NCBI GenBank assembly: GCA_002352605.1
Contig: DEIP01000037.1
Location: forward strand, 2,335 to 29,033
Direction: 5' to 3'
DNA from: Desulfobacteraceae bacterium UBA2771
GTDB taxonomy: Bacteria > Desulfobacterota > Desulfobacteria > Desulfobacterales > Desulfosarcinaceae
Length of the DNA stretch: 26,699 bases
Under the pieces are notes generated by a model. The model saw nothing but the letters and a program-made list of their open reading frames with translations, had not been told where the DNA came from and did no database searches. This document shows, piece after piece, positions 15,776 to 25,489 of this stretch (its first letter is position 1; each line of letters begins with the position of its first letter). The position numbers were made by a program, and so were the translations under genes.

Positions 15776-17583
15776 TACCAGTCCTTCTCGACGGTCCGTT
15801 TACCGGTTATGGGCATCAGGGCTCGGCCCGGCTGATCCTGAAGGCGATTCAGCATCCGCTCGGCCTGCCCGGGGTCACCTGCCTGCTCGCCCGGGCTGGA
15901 TGGCTGGGTTGGTTCGGATGGTTGCCGATCGTTTTGGGGTTCGTTGGCCTGGGCAGCCTGCTGGGCCTGCTGTTCGCCCATCTCATCTCCAAACTCGGGG
16001 CGTTGCCGCTCTCCTTGACCATCCGGTTGATTCTCTTGGGGTTCATCGGGTTGCTGCTGCTGTTTCCGATCCTCTGACGAGGGCGAATCCCGACCGCTTT
16101 CGGATTTCGATTGCCCCGATCCATCCGGGTCCTTTTTTTTCCCATCTTTCCGGTCGTCGCCCGACGCTTCCTGTTGCCGCCGTTCCAGAACCTTTTTCAC
16201 AAATTCCAGGTTCTCTTTGGCCAAGCGGTCCTCGGCATCCATGGACAGTGCCGCCTCGTAGTTGCCGATGGCGGCGTCGGTATCGCCCCGGCGAAATTCG
16301 GTGTTGCCCAGGTTGTAAAGGGCTTTTTGTTTCAACTGCGCGTCGTCGGTCTCCAGTACCTGCTTGTAGTGCTCGGCGGCGGCTTCGAAATTGCCGGTTT
16401 TATAATAAGCATTGGCCACATTGTAAAGCATTTCAGATTGTTCCGGGTCGTTGAGCTGGGCGTCGGTGAAGTGCTTGAGGGCCTGTTGGAAGTCTCCTTT
16501 TTGATAGGCGTCAATACCCTCGCGCGAATCATTGGCCTCGGCCGATGGCAACGGCAGGAGCACCAGGGCAGCCAACAGCGAAAGCACCCGGCCTTTGCGG
16601 CTTACCGGCAGCATCAGTTCGGCAACGAGACAGAGCAGAGCCAGTGCCAAAGGCCACTGAAAGCGGTTTTCCCACACCTGCTTGCGTCCCGAAGAAAGGG
16701 TCTCCAACTCCATTTTTTTGCGGATTTCATCGGTGTAAATGGCATCCAGATCCATGTCCCCGGCCACCGAGCGTACGTAGGTGCCGCCGGTGACGACGGC
16801 CATTTTCTTGAGGGTGTTTTCATCCAGTCGGGAGAGAATAATCCGTCCGGAGCGGTCCTTTTTAAAACCGCCGGTGGGTTCGGGAATGGGCACCCCCTCA
16901 CCGCCCCCCACACCGATGCAAAACAACTTGATCTCCTTCTCTTTCAACGTTTCCGCAGCCTTCACAGGGTCGCCGTCACCCGTGTTCTCACCGTCCGTGA
17001 TCAGGATCACGGCTTTGTCCGAGGCGCTCTTGGGGTCGAAGTGGTTCAGGGTTGTTTCCAGGGCGCCGGTGATATCGCTGCCGCCCACGGGCAGGTAATC
17101 GGGCGAAAGGGCGTTGAGAAACAGATTAAAGGCGTCGTAGTCCAGGGTCAAGGGGCACTGAAGAAAGGCGGTGCCGGCAAAGGCCACCAGTCCCACCCGG
17201 TCGCCTTTGAGCATGGCCAACAGGTCGAAGACCTCCCGCTTGGCGCGCTCCAGGCGGGTGGGCTGGATGTCGGCGACGGTCATGGAGCGGGAACAGTCCA
17301 GGGCGATGATAATATCCACCCCCTGCCGGCGGATCTCTTGCCAGCGGTAGCCGTATTTGGGTCCGGCCAGGGCCACGGCGGTAAAGAGTACCGTACCCAT
17401 AAGCAAGGATCCCTTGATCCAGCGCCGGCCGCCGACCGTGTCCGGGGCGATAACCGCAAGGCCGTGGGTGGACGCAAACCGGTTCGTGATTTCACGGCGC
17501 CGCCGCATGCCGTATCCGATCACCAGCAACAACACCGGCACGGCCCAGATGAAAAACAGCATTTCGGTATTGAAAAACGTCAT
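15775..17583 (-). CDS. BatB-BatC fusion: VWA membrane protein with TPR domain
   Basis: A 602-residue protein that joins what are often two genes. Membrane helices lie at about 8-24 and 57-74, separated by an RRRRE loop that should be cytoplasmic. A von Willebrand A domain covers about 88-285 with the MIDAS motif Asp96-Cys-Ser98-Arg-Ser100 and TDGEN at 196-200. A third helix is at about 308-326. Residues 328-350 then look like a second signal peptide (ends PSAEA) in front of two to three TPR repeats (352-455). The last 130 residues are a very Q-, E-, P- and S-rich, probably disordered tail. By positive-inside logic both the VWA and TPR parts face the periplasm. It overlaps batA and batD by 4 and 1 bases. 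Confidence 0.9.
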   Translation of the reverse strand: MTFFNTEMLFFIWAVPVLLLVIGYGMRRRREITNRFASTHGLAVIAPDTVGGRRWIKGSLLMGTVLFTAVALAGPKYGYRWQEIRRQGVDIIIALDCSRSMTVADIQPTRLERAKREVFDLLAMLKGDRVGLVAFAGTAFLQCPLTLDYDAFNLFLNALSPDYLPVGGSDITGALETTLNHFDPKSASDKAVILITDGENTGDGDPVKAAETLKEKEIKLFCIGVGGGEGVPIPEPTGGFKKDRSGRIILSRLDENTLKKMAVVTGGTYVRSVAGDMDLDAIYTDEIRKKMELETLSSGRKQVWENRFQWPLALALLCLVAELMLPVSRKGRVLSLLAALVLLPLPSAEANDSREGIDAYQKGDFQQALKHFTDAQLNDPEQSEMLYNVANAYYKTGNFEAAAEHYKQVLETDDAQLKQKALYNLGNTEFRRGDTDAAIGNYEAALSMDAEDRLAKENLEFVKKVLERRQQEASGDDRKDGKKKDPDGSGQSKSESGRDSPSSEDRKQQQQPDEPQENQPDGQGERQRPEFGDEMGEQQAQQAAQANEPQNDRQPSEPTQPSSPGEQAGDPGQAERMLNRLQDQPGRALMPITGKRTVEKDW

Positions 17584-18578
17584 GGGATGACCAGGTATCT
17601 CGTGTTTCGCAAAACGACATAAAAGGGCAGCAGTACCAGTGCCGGGATCAGCAGCCAGGGGTAGATCTCGTTGTATTCGGCGAAGATGTCCACCTTGACC
17701 GCGGTGGTCTCCATGGCATCGATGGTATCATAGATCTGTTGCAACCCCTCCAGATTTTCGGCCCGGAAATACAGTCCACCGGTTTTGTCGGCAATGGCCC
17801 GCAGGGCCGCTTCGTCGATGTTCACCTGCTGGTAGACATACCGTTCGCCAAACAGGGGGTCCTTGACCAGATAGGGCGCTTTGCCCCGGGTGCCCACACC
17901 GATGGTGTAGATCTTGACGCCCTTTTGCACGGCGATTTCACCGGCGGTATCCGGCGAGAGCTCGCCGGCATTGCTCTGGCCGTCGGTGAGCAGAATGATG
18001 ATGTTGGACTTGCTTTCGACGTCCGCCAGCCGCTTCAAGGCGATGCCGATGGCATCGCCGATGGCCGTACTTTTCCCCGCGGCCCCGATCTCCAGGCGGT
18101 CCAGGATGCTGACCATGGTGTTGTAATCCCGGGTCAGGGGCAGCTGCGTGTAGGCGTGGGTGCCGAAGACCACCATGCCGATACGGTCACCATTGCGCTT
18201 GGAGACGAACGTTTCCACCACGCCTTTGACTGCCTCCAGCCGGTTGACGACGCGTCGTTTCTTCTTGAAATCGAGGGCGGCCATACTTTCGGACAAGTCA
18301 AGCGCCAACACGATATTGATGCCTTCGGTGAGCACTTCGGTGCGCTCGGTACCCCACTGGGGCCGGGCCAGGCCCACCACCATCAATCCGAGTACCGTGT
18401 ATTTGATCGCCGGCACCAGCCATTGCAGTCGCAGGGCCGCTGATGAAGGAATGCCAGCGACGGGAAACAGGGCGCTGATGGCCATGGTGGGGGTTCGGTG
18501 CCGCCGGTAGCGATACCAGACCATCGCCGGCAAGAGCAGCAGGAGAAAGTGAAAATAGGGAGACGCGAATCGCAGCAT
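17580..18578 (-). CDS. batA: BatA-type VWA membrane protein
   Basis: A 332-residue protein with membrane helices at about 7-21 and 54-70, a periplasmic von Willebrand A domain, and a C-terminal helix (PWLLIPALVLLPFYVVL). The MIDAS motif is intact: Asp94, Ser96 and Ser98 in DLSES, with the conserved TDGQSNAG further on. VWA MIDAS sites bind Mg2+ and mediate protein contacts. I chose the ATG at 18576-18578 because GGGTGAG lies just upstream; a TTG at 18588-18590 would add four residues. About 100 bases separate it from the upstream gene, so an internal promoter is possible although none was obvious. Confidence 0.9.
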   Translation of the reverse strand: MLRFASPYFHFLLLLLPAMVWYRYRRHRTPTMAISALFPVAGIPSSAALRLQWLVPAIKYTVLGLMVVGLARPQWGTERTEVLTEGINIVLALDLSESMAALDFKKKRRVVNRLEAVKGVVETFVSKRNGDRIGMVVFGTHAYTQLPLTRDYNTMVSILDRLEIGAAGKSTAIGDAIGIALKRLADVESKSNIIILLTDGQSNAGELSPDTAGEIAVQKGVKIYTIGVGTRGKAPYLVKDPLFGERYVYQQVNIDEAALRAIADKTGGLYFRAENLEGLQQIYDTIDAMETTAVKVDIFAEYNEIYPWLLIPALVLLPFYVVLRNTRYLVIP

Positions 18579-18679
18579 GGGCTCACCCAATTGTTGCCTA
18601 AAAAATTGACGAAGCGCACATCAATCGTATTGATGTTTCCTTTGGTTGATTCAAGGCGCGTGACAGTATTTTCCGTTTC

Positions 18680-19375
18680 TTATCCCGCGGGAAGCGCTTT
18701 TATCGGAATCCTGCTTTCGGTGCTGTTTTCAGCATCCGCCCCCGGCGTTGTTTTTCTCACAAACTCGCGGGCAAAAAACAGGTCTGTTTCCATCTGTTTT
18801 TCCACCACCGGGTCACCGCCGAATTTCACGGGATCCATGGCCCGGCAAAGGCGCCTCAGCCGTTGGGCCAGGTCGTTGTCCAGACCCAGACCATCGATGC
18901 AGGGCAGGAACTCTTCGGTGGTCATCTCCGGCGCGCCCACCGTAAAACGCCCGAATACATATTTCCGCAGGATGGCCGACAAGCGAAAGTAAAAGGTCTT
19001 CCCATCCAGCCGGCGCACATCTGAAATCCGATCCAGGGCCCGAATGGCCGTCATTTCCGGGGGCAGTTCGGGAACGATGGTTTCGATATCCCGGTCCTTT
19101 TTGCGTTTTTTCCACAGCCACCAGGTTGCCGCCAGGAGCGCTACCGCTGCCAGGGCCAACAGGACCGGGACCAGCCAGGGGGCATCCATGCCCACAGAGA
19201 GCGGCGGCAGGATGTCGTGGATGTCGCTCATGGGCGCCGGCGTGTCCGGGCCGGGTGCATCGGCGCCTGCGGGTGGATTGGCCGGAGCGGTGTTTCCCGT
19301 GCCCATGGCCGGGATCGCCGACAAGATGGCCAACCAAAGAATCAGGCCGCCGCCGATGCATGCGATGCGTTTCAT
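18680..19375 (-). CDS. DUF4381-like membrane protein of the MoxR/Bat operon
   Basis: A 231-residue protein. A signal peptide (1-25, ends AIPAMG) is followed by a proline- and alanine-rich linker and the segment DIHDILPP typical of DUF4381. One membrane helix is at 67-88 (WLVPVLLALAAVALLAATWWLW), then KKRKK and a cytoplasmic helical domain (TFYFRLSAILRKYVFGRF). The position between DUF58 and BatA is the usual one for this family. The frame is open to 19453, but the ATG at 19373-19375 overlaps the DUF58 stop as ATGA and begins the signal peptide. Its role is unknown beyond membership of the complex. Confidence 0.85.
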   Translation of the reverse strand: MKRIACIGGGLILWLAILSAIPAMGTGNTAPANPPAGADAPGPDTPAPMSDIHDILPPLSVGMDAPWLVPVLLALAAVALLAATWWLWKKRKKDRDIETIVPELPPEMTAIRALDRISDVRRLDGKTFYFRLSAILRKYVFGRFTVGAPEMTTEEFLPCIDGLGLDNDLAQRLRRLCRAMDPVKFGGDPVVEKQMETDLFFAREFVRKTTPGADAENSTESRIPIKALPAG

Positions 19376-20262
19376 CGTCGTCGCCGCTCCCGGTATCTGA
19401 AATAACGTACCAGGGCATCGGCGGCATCGCCATCCGTGGGCATCTCGATGCAATCCATGTCCATGGCCCGGTGGGTTCGCAGAATCTGCTGGTGAACCGC
19501 CCGCCGGCCGGCCTGGTAGCGTTCACGGGTGGCCCGATCCGAAGCGTCCAGGTAGCGGAGTGCCCCGGTCTCCAAGTCCTGAAAGGCGATGATGCCGCCG
19601 TCGGGAAGTCGAAATTCTCCGGGATCGGTGACCAGTACGCTGATCAGTTCATGCTTGCTGGCGGCCGACCGTATCCGCAGGGTGGTGGTTCGACCGAAGT
19701 CCTCGGTGAGAAAATCGGAAACCAGGAAGGCCACGGTGCGTTTGCGGCACACCCGGGCCAGAAAATCAACGGCCTCGATGATATCGGTTCCGGTGTGTTC
19801 GGGCTGAAAAGTGAAAATTTCGCGGATGAGCCGCCACACGTGGGCCGATCCCTTTTTGGGGGGGATGTAGCGCTCAACCTGATCGGTGAACAAAATGGCA
19901 CCGGCCTTGTCATTGTTGCGGATGGCGTTGAAGGCCAGGATGGCGGCGATTTCCGCGGTGGTTTCGCGCTTGATGCTTTCGGTGGTGCCGAAGCGGCCGG
20001 AGCCGCTCATGTCCACCAGGAGCATGACCACCTGCTCGCGCTCTTCCCGATACCGCTTGATGAAGGGTTTTCCCATGCGGGCCGACACCTTCCAGTCGAT
20101 GCTTTTTACGTCGTCACCAGGAGAGTATTCGCGTACCTCTTCAAATTCAATGCCTGCCCCCCGGAAGACCGAACGGTACTGCCCGGCCATCAGCGTGTTG
20201 ACCATGCGGCCGGTCTTGATGTGGACTTTTTTTATTTTTTTGATGATGTCGGGGGAGAGCAT
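19372..20262 (-). CDS. DUF58 domain-containing protein
   Basis: A 296-residue soluble DUF58 protein. The signature segment FEEVREYSPGDDVKSIDW, continuing KVSARMGKPFIKRYREERE, covers about 40-77. It is followed by LLVDMSGSGRFG, which resembles a VWA MIDAS (DMSGS). DUF58 proteins are steady partners of MoxR ATPases and may be their cytosolic adaptor or substrate. The ATG at 20260-20262 comes five bases after the moxR stop. It overlaps the next gene by four bases. Confidence 0.92.
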   Translation of the reverse strand: MLSPDIIKKIKKVHIKTGRMVNTLMAGQYRSVFRGAGIEFEEVREYSPGDDVKSIDWKVSARMGKPFIKRYREEREQVVMLLVDMSGSGRFGTTESIKRETTAEIAAILAFNAIRNNDKAGAILFTDQVERYIPPKKGSAHVWRLIREIFTFQPEHTGTDIIEAVDFLARVCRKRTVAFLVSDFLTEDFGRTTTLRIRSAASKHELISVLVTDPGEFRLPDGGIIAFQDLETGALRYLDASDRATRERYQAGRRAVHQQILRTHRAMDMDCIEMPTDGDAADALVRYFRYRERRRR

Positions 20263-20267
20263 GGCGT

Positions 20268-21248
<981 letters not shown>

Positions 21249-21253
21249 GGCTG

Positions 21254-21262
21254 TCTCCTTTT
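21254..21262 (-). promoter_or_regulatory. ribosome binding site deciding the moxR start
   Basis: AAAAGGAGA on the minus strand lies five bases before the GTG at 21246-21248. The alternative upstream GTG (21309-21311) has no such site and would lie only about 15 bases from the predicted transcription start. Confidence 0.7.
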
Positions 21263-21332
21263 GCCCGTTCTCGTGTTGTTGCGCATGGACGTAGAATTCC
21301 GGAAGATGCACCCCGGTGTTCGGATTAACGGC

Positions 21333-21361
21333 AAAATAAATAAGGATTCGGTGGTTGTCAA
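21333..21361 (-). promoter_or_regulatory. sigma70-type promoter of the MoxR/Bat operon
   Basis: On the minus strand a perfect TTGACA (21356-21361), a 17-base spacer and TATTTT (21333-21338, four of six). It lies in the 141-base gap between the LysM/TPR lipoprotein gene and moxR, and predicts a leader of about 75-80 bases. Confidence 0.55.
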
Positions 21362-21389
21362 GGCATTAGGAGGCAGACCCTTTTGCCGG

Positions 21390-22685
21390 TCAGGGCAGGG
21401 CCTCGATTTTTTGTATGAGCCGGCGGGCGTTCTCGATGTTCTCCCGGGCTTTTTCATGATCCGGGTTGCAGGCCAGGGCCATCTCCCATTCGGTGATGGC
21501 TGACTCGAGGTCCTCGTTGATGAAGTGTTTGACGCCGTTGCGGTAATGAATCTGGGCCAATTTGGCCAACCGGGTGCGGATCGTCGCTTTCAGGGCCGCA
21601 CTGGCTTCGTGGCCTTCATCGGTTTTCTCCAGCAACTCCCGGGCCTCGAGAAAACGCTTGTGGTTGACGTGGTCCAGGGCCAGTCGGTAACGGGCTTCGA
21701 CGGCCAGATCTCGAGCATCGGTGTGATCCGGTGCATTCCTGAACACGGCGTCGGCGCCATCGAGACTTTGCCGATAGCGACCCTGATTGAAATGTGCTTG
21801 TGCATCGGCCATTTTTCGCTTGTTTACAAGCGCTTGCAGCTTTTCCAGAACGACATCCTTTCCTGCGAATCCATCCGGAACCGTGGCAATGGCTTGCCTG
21901 GCGCCATCGAGCAGGCCCTTTTCGATTAGGGCTGTGGCCCTTTTCAGGTGGATGGTGTGGATCAGGACCTGGACGTCGGGATCGGCCGGATTCGCCTGTT
22001 CGGCCAGGCTCAGTGCACCCTCTATATCATTTTCGGCCATCCGCGCACCGGCTGCGGCCAATCGCGTGCGCGGCTTTTTTAAGCGGACCTTCTTTTGCGG
22101 GGTCTTTTTCAGTTTGGGCAGAATCAGCAGGGTGCCTGGTGTCAGCGTGTTGGCTTCCGGCAGATCGTTGAACCAGGCCACGAGAAAAGCTTTGTCTTCA
22201 TCACCGAAGACGGTTTTGGCCACGGATGCCGGATGGTCACCGGGGACGGACAGGTAGACTGCCAGGGGAAAGGGTGAGAAATGGGTCTTGACCTGTTTCA
22301 GAGCCGGCTGAAAGGCGGGATCCAAGCGCAGGGCCACCAAAAAATGGTCGCGGGCGGAATCCGGAGCTTCCTTTCTTAGTCGCTCCAAACCCTTTTGATA
22401 ATGGGCTTGAACCGCCTCGACGAGCTTGTTTTCGAGGCGTTCGATTTCCCGGGTGGCTGCTGCCCGATCGATCGCTATCCGGTGAACCTGCCGCCAGTGG
22501 TCCAGTGCCATGGTGATTTCACCGCGTGCTTCCAGTTCGCGAGCCCGTAAACGGATGTCGTCCGTTTCTGCCGACGACCACCGGGAACCGGCATGCAGGA
22601 AGGTCGACACTGAATCCATCGTACCGGAACAGCCGCAAACAAAGGCGATGGCCATGAAGGCGATCAAAGGCAGCCAAGGCTTCAT
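21390..22685 (-). CDS. LysM and TPR lipoprotein
   Basis: A 431-residue protein with a lipoprotein-type signal peptide; the lipobox is Val-Cys-Gly-Cys with Cys19 as the probable lipidated residue. After a helical region comes a LysM-like domain at about 145-190 (VPGDHPASVAKTVFGDEDKA to TLTPGTLLILP), which would bind peptidoglycan glycan chains. A basic linker (KKTPQKKVRLKKPR) and several TPR-like helical repeats follow, the last containing ITEWEMALACNPDHEKARENI. This suggests a membrane-anchored periplasmic adaptor that holds the cell wall and a protein partner. The start overlaps the deacetylase-like gene as ATGA. I cannot assign a named family. Confidence 0.82.
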   Translation of the reverse strand: MKPWLPLIAFMAIAFVCGCSGTMDSVSTFLHAGSRWSSAETDDIRLRARELEARGEITMALDHWRQVHRIAIDRAAATREIERLENKLVEAVQAHYQKGLERLRKEAPDSARDHFLVALRLDPAFQPALKQVKTHFSPFPLAVYLSVPGDHPASVAKTVFGDEDKAFLVAWFNDLPEANTLTPGTLLILPKLKKTPQKKVRLKKPRTRLAAAGARMAENDIEGALSLAEQANPADPDVQVLIHTIHLKRATALIEKGLLDGARQAIATVPDGFAGKDVVLEKLQALVNKRKMADAQAHFNQGRYRQSLDGADAVFRNAPDHTDARDLAVEARYRLALDHVNHKRFLEARELLEKTDEGHEASAALKATIRTRLAKLAQIHYRNGVKHFINEDLESAITEWEMALACNPDHEKARENIENARRLIQKIEALP

Positions 22686-23737
22686 GGCTTGAGATCCGTC
22701 ACGATTAAGGTCGTGAGCATCCTACCCAACAGCTCCGGGTCCATCCGGCTATCGATGGCGATCCGGTGGATGCCGAACCGGTTGGCGAAAAAGGGATTGT
22801 CCCCCGATGAGCGGATGAAGGCGCCGGAAAATCCGAACTTGGCTGCCATGGCAGATACCAGTTCGTCGGTGCTGCCGTGCGGATAGGCCAGAAACAGGCA
22901 GGGCGCCGCCAGGTGTGTTTCGATCGCTTGGCGGGCCAGACGCAGTTCGGATTCCACCGATTCGAAATAGGCTTTAAACGTTTGTCCGTTGATTCGATCG
23001 GTCAATGCGCGTCCGCTTTGTCCCCGGCAAGCGATGGTGAAGCCGTCTTCGTTTAATTGTTTGATCTGGTCCCAGGTCATGGCTCCCTCAACGCCCACCT
23101 TCCCGGTGGCCACGAACAATGTGGCCGTCAATCCCAGTGCTTTCAGGATGGGTACTCCCAGATCAAAGAAAGTTTGGGATTCGGTATCTGCGGTAATCAA
23201 AACCGACCGGTGGGGCAGCTGGCCGGAAAATTCCATGAAATCAACTAACTGGGTTGGGGTGATGGCCGTGAAACCTTCGGTTTTCAACCAGCGCATCTGA
23301 CGGTTGAACGCCGAGCGGAAAACCTGCTGTGTTTGCTGCAGTGACGCGCCAATGTCCGAATAGGCCAGCACGGGAACGGTCTGATAGCCGTCAGGGTTCA
23401 AGCCGCCGGGCCGAAACGGGGCCACTGGGACCATGACCGCCTCACCCCCGGAAAGGGCCTCAATGCCGTTGTATTCAAGGATCGTCCATCCCCTGGACGC
23501 ATCGTTTAAATAACGCCGGGCAATGCCGGTCGGGGTGTCTCCCCGGCGGGCTTTCACCAGAAGGGGCAGCGGTGAGGAGGGGCCGGTGTGGGTCTCTTGG
23601 CCGGAAAGGACCGGGGGAAACAGGCCGCTACCAACCATCAGGACCATGCAGGCGATCAACCGGCAAACCGCGGTAACAGCCACTTTCCAGACTTGCTGTC
23701 GCGGTCCGACGGCATCTTTAATCGGCGGATTTGACAT
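22682..23737 (-). CDS. LysM-polysaccharide deacetylase-like pseudoenzyme
   Basis: A 351-residue exported protein. A signal or anchor helix at about 19-45 is followed by a LysM domain (about 60-104, ARRGDTPTGIARRYL to GGEAVMVPV) and a NodB-like fold from about 120. The fold is recognisable from PVLAYSDIG, RQMRWLKTEGFTAI, GLTATLFVA, MTWDQIKQL and AYPHG (284-288). The metal-site motifs are altered: the usual YHxI is YSDI, TFDDG is TADTE (182-186), and the HSxxH-type motif is CRGQSG (237-242). Catalysis is therefore unlikely. The ATG at 23735-23737 has GAGGG upstream; a GTG at 23762-23764 is an alternative. It overlaps the cyclase gene by 20 bases. Confidence 0.85.
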   Translation of the reverse strand: MSNPPIKDAVGPRQQVWKVAVTAVCRLIACMVLMVGSGLFPPVLSGQETHTGPSSPLPLLVKARRGDTPTGIARRYLNDASRGWTILEYNGIEALSGGEAVMVPVAPFRPGGLNPDGYQTVPVLAYSDIGASLQQTQQVFRSAFNRQMRWLKTEGFTAITPTQLVDFMEFSGQLPHRSVLITADTESQTFFDLGVPILKALGLTATLFVATGKVGVEGAMTWDQIKQLNEDGFTIACRGQSGRALTDRINGQTFKAYFESVESELRLARQAIETHLAAPCLFLAYPHGSTDELVSAMAAKFGFSGAFIRSSGDNPFFANRFGIHRIAIDSRMDPELLGRMLTTLIVTDLKP

Positions 23738-25442
23738 GGGCCCTCTGTTTGATGAATGTGACACGAAAGGTTTTCACGGGTGTGATTTTGCCCTTTATGG
23801 TACGGGGGCCCACCGGTTCCACCCGGATCAGTTCGCCCAGGGTTTCACAAACCGTATCCGTCACCAGAACGTCGCCGGGGCCGGCCAGCCCGCTGAGCCG
23901 CGACGCCAGGTTGACCGTGTCGCCGATGACGGTGTATTCCATTTTGGCTTGGGAACCGATGTTGCCGGATACGACGCGGCCGGTGTGGATACCGATACCC
24001 ACGGATGACAGCATCGCGTTACCATGGATGCTGTGTTGCTGCAACTGATCCATGAGGTCCAAGGCGGTGCGTACGGCCCGTTCCGTATGATCATTTCTAA
24101 ACACCGGCACCCCGAATACGCCCAGCACGCAGTCGCCAATGAATTTATCCACGTAACCCCCGTAGTCCAATATGGCGCGGGTGGCGATTTCGAAATAGGT
24201 GTTGAGCATCTCCACCACCATCTCCGGCTCCCGCTCTTCGGCATAGGCAGTAAATCCGCGGATATCGGCAAAGAGAATCGTGGCCTCGTTCTTGTGTCCC
24301 TTGAGCCAGGTTTTTTCCGGATCGGCGACAATCATTTCCAGAACTTCCTCGCCCACATATTTGCCGAAGGACTGGCGTGTCAGCGTGTGCCGAAAAAGTT
24401 CTTCGCCCATCCGGTTGAATGCGGTGGCCAGGTTGCCCAGTTCGTCTTTGCGGTTGAGCGATACCCGATACCGGTAGTCGCCCTTTCCAATGGCTTCGGT
24501 TGCCGCCACCAGCTGCGAGATGGGTCTCGCAAAACGAACACCCAGAAAGGCGGCGATGGCCAGGCCGACGGCCATCACCACCAGGGTCATGAACATGATG
24601 GATCCTTTTTCCCTGTCCACCAGTTGTTCGATAAAATCCAAGGATACACCCACATGGACGGTTCCCACGGTCTTGTCCTGAAAGACCACTTCACGGGTCA
24701 GGTTCAGAATCTGCTCACCCGAACCGGTGACGAGAGAAAAATAGGTGATTTTCCCACGGGTCACCAGCGGCGCCGTGGGGGCGGGAGATGCCAGAATCGT
24801 CCCGATTCGATCAACATCGGTATGGGCCCGGATCAACTCCCGGGTGTCGGTTACCACGGCATAACGCAACCCCTCGGTCTCGGTGGCCTCTTTGATCAGG
24901 GTGTTGAGGCTGAGAATGTCGTCGTCGATAAGCGGAATGCGGGCGTTGTTGACGAAATAATTGAGGCTTACCGTCCCCACGGTTACGGTCTGGTCGAAAA
25001 GCCGCTCCTTCTGCCTGCTGATGACCAAATAGCTGAAAGAGACGATGGTGACGGTGACGATTAGCAGGGCACCGATGCTCAGCTTGAGCCAGATGGGGAT
25101 GGCCGGCGCGGGAAGCCGCTCGGCCAGGGAGCCGCGCCGGTGGAGAATGAGTTCACGGATGTTATCCGACAGGGAGGCAACCGAGATTCTAAAGTTCTCA
25201 TTGATGGCCGCCACCACGGCCGCCTCGGAGGCCAGCCCCAGCTCGGTTATCATGTGGCCCAGGCGAACGGCCTGACCGGTTTCGATCAATCGCTGACGCT
25301 GGGCATCCAGGGCGGTCTCCAGTTGTCGGTCGCTGAGGATACCGCGGTCCACGAGCACCTGGCCCAGTTGCATGTCGCCCGGGGATCGCCGCCGGAAAAG
25401 ATGTTGGAGGCCCGAAAACAGCCTGTTGGGTATTCGCTGCAT
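23718..25442 (-). CDS. MshEN-HAMP class III adenylate cyclase
   Basis: A 574-residue sensor cyclase. Residues 25-85 resemble the MshEN (type II secretion E N-terminal) domain: LGQVLVDRGILSDRQLETALDAQ, then RLGHMITELGLASEAAVVAAI. Some MshEN domains bind c-di-GMP. Two membrane helices (117-141 and 281-300) enclose a periplasmic sensor domain. A HAMP linker (301-355) leads into the catalytic domain. Metal aspartates Asp392 (FADIRGFT) and Asp437 (KFIGD), base-selecting Lys433 and Asp508, and transition-state Asn511 and Arg515 (VNLASRL) are all present, so it should be active and make cAMP. It is first in a three-gene overlapping unit with two LysM proteins. Confidence 0.93.
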   Translation of the reverse strand: MQRIPNRLFSGLQHLFRRRSPGDMQLGQVLVDRGILSDRQLETALDAQRQRLIETGQAVRLGHMITELGLASEAAVVAAINENFRISVASLSDNIRELILHRRGSLAERLPAPAIPIWLKLSIGALLIVTVTIVSFSYLVISRQKERLFDQTVTVGTVSLNYFVNNARIPLIDDDILSLNTLIKEATETEGLRYAVVTDTRELIRAHTDVDRIGTILASPAPTAPLVTRGKITYFSLVTGSGEQILNLTREVVFQDKTVGTVHVGVSLDFIEQLVDREKGSIMFMTLVVMAVGLAIAAFLGVRFARPISQLVAATEAIGKGDYRYRVSLNRKDELGNLATAFNRMGEELFRHTLTRQSFGKYVGEEVLEMIVADPEKTWLKGHKNEATILFADIRGFTAYAEEREPEMVVEMLNTYFEIATRAILDYGGYVDKFIGDCVLGVFGVPVFRNDHTERAVRTALDLMDQLQQHSIHGNAMLSSVGIGIHTGRVVSGNIGSQAKMEYTVIGDTVNLASRLSGLAGPGDVLVTDTVCETLGELIRVEPVGPRTIKGKITPVKTFRVTFIKQRAHVKSAD

Positions 25443-25489
25443 GGCTGCACCATTTCGTAAGGAAGGTCGGGGCGCCGTCTATGTGATAG

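Noticed and set aside
16111..17622. Plus-strand open frame of 503 residues
   Set aside because: It is antisense to the clearly coding BatB-BatC fusion and low in recognisable structure.
21249..21311. 21-residue N-terminal extension of MoxR
   Set aside because: It needs a GTG start without a ribosome binding site only about 15 bases from the predicted transcription start, while the GTG at 21246-21248 has a strong site.
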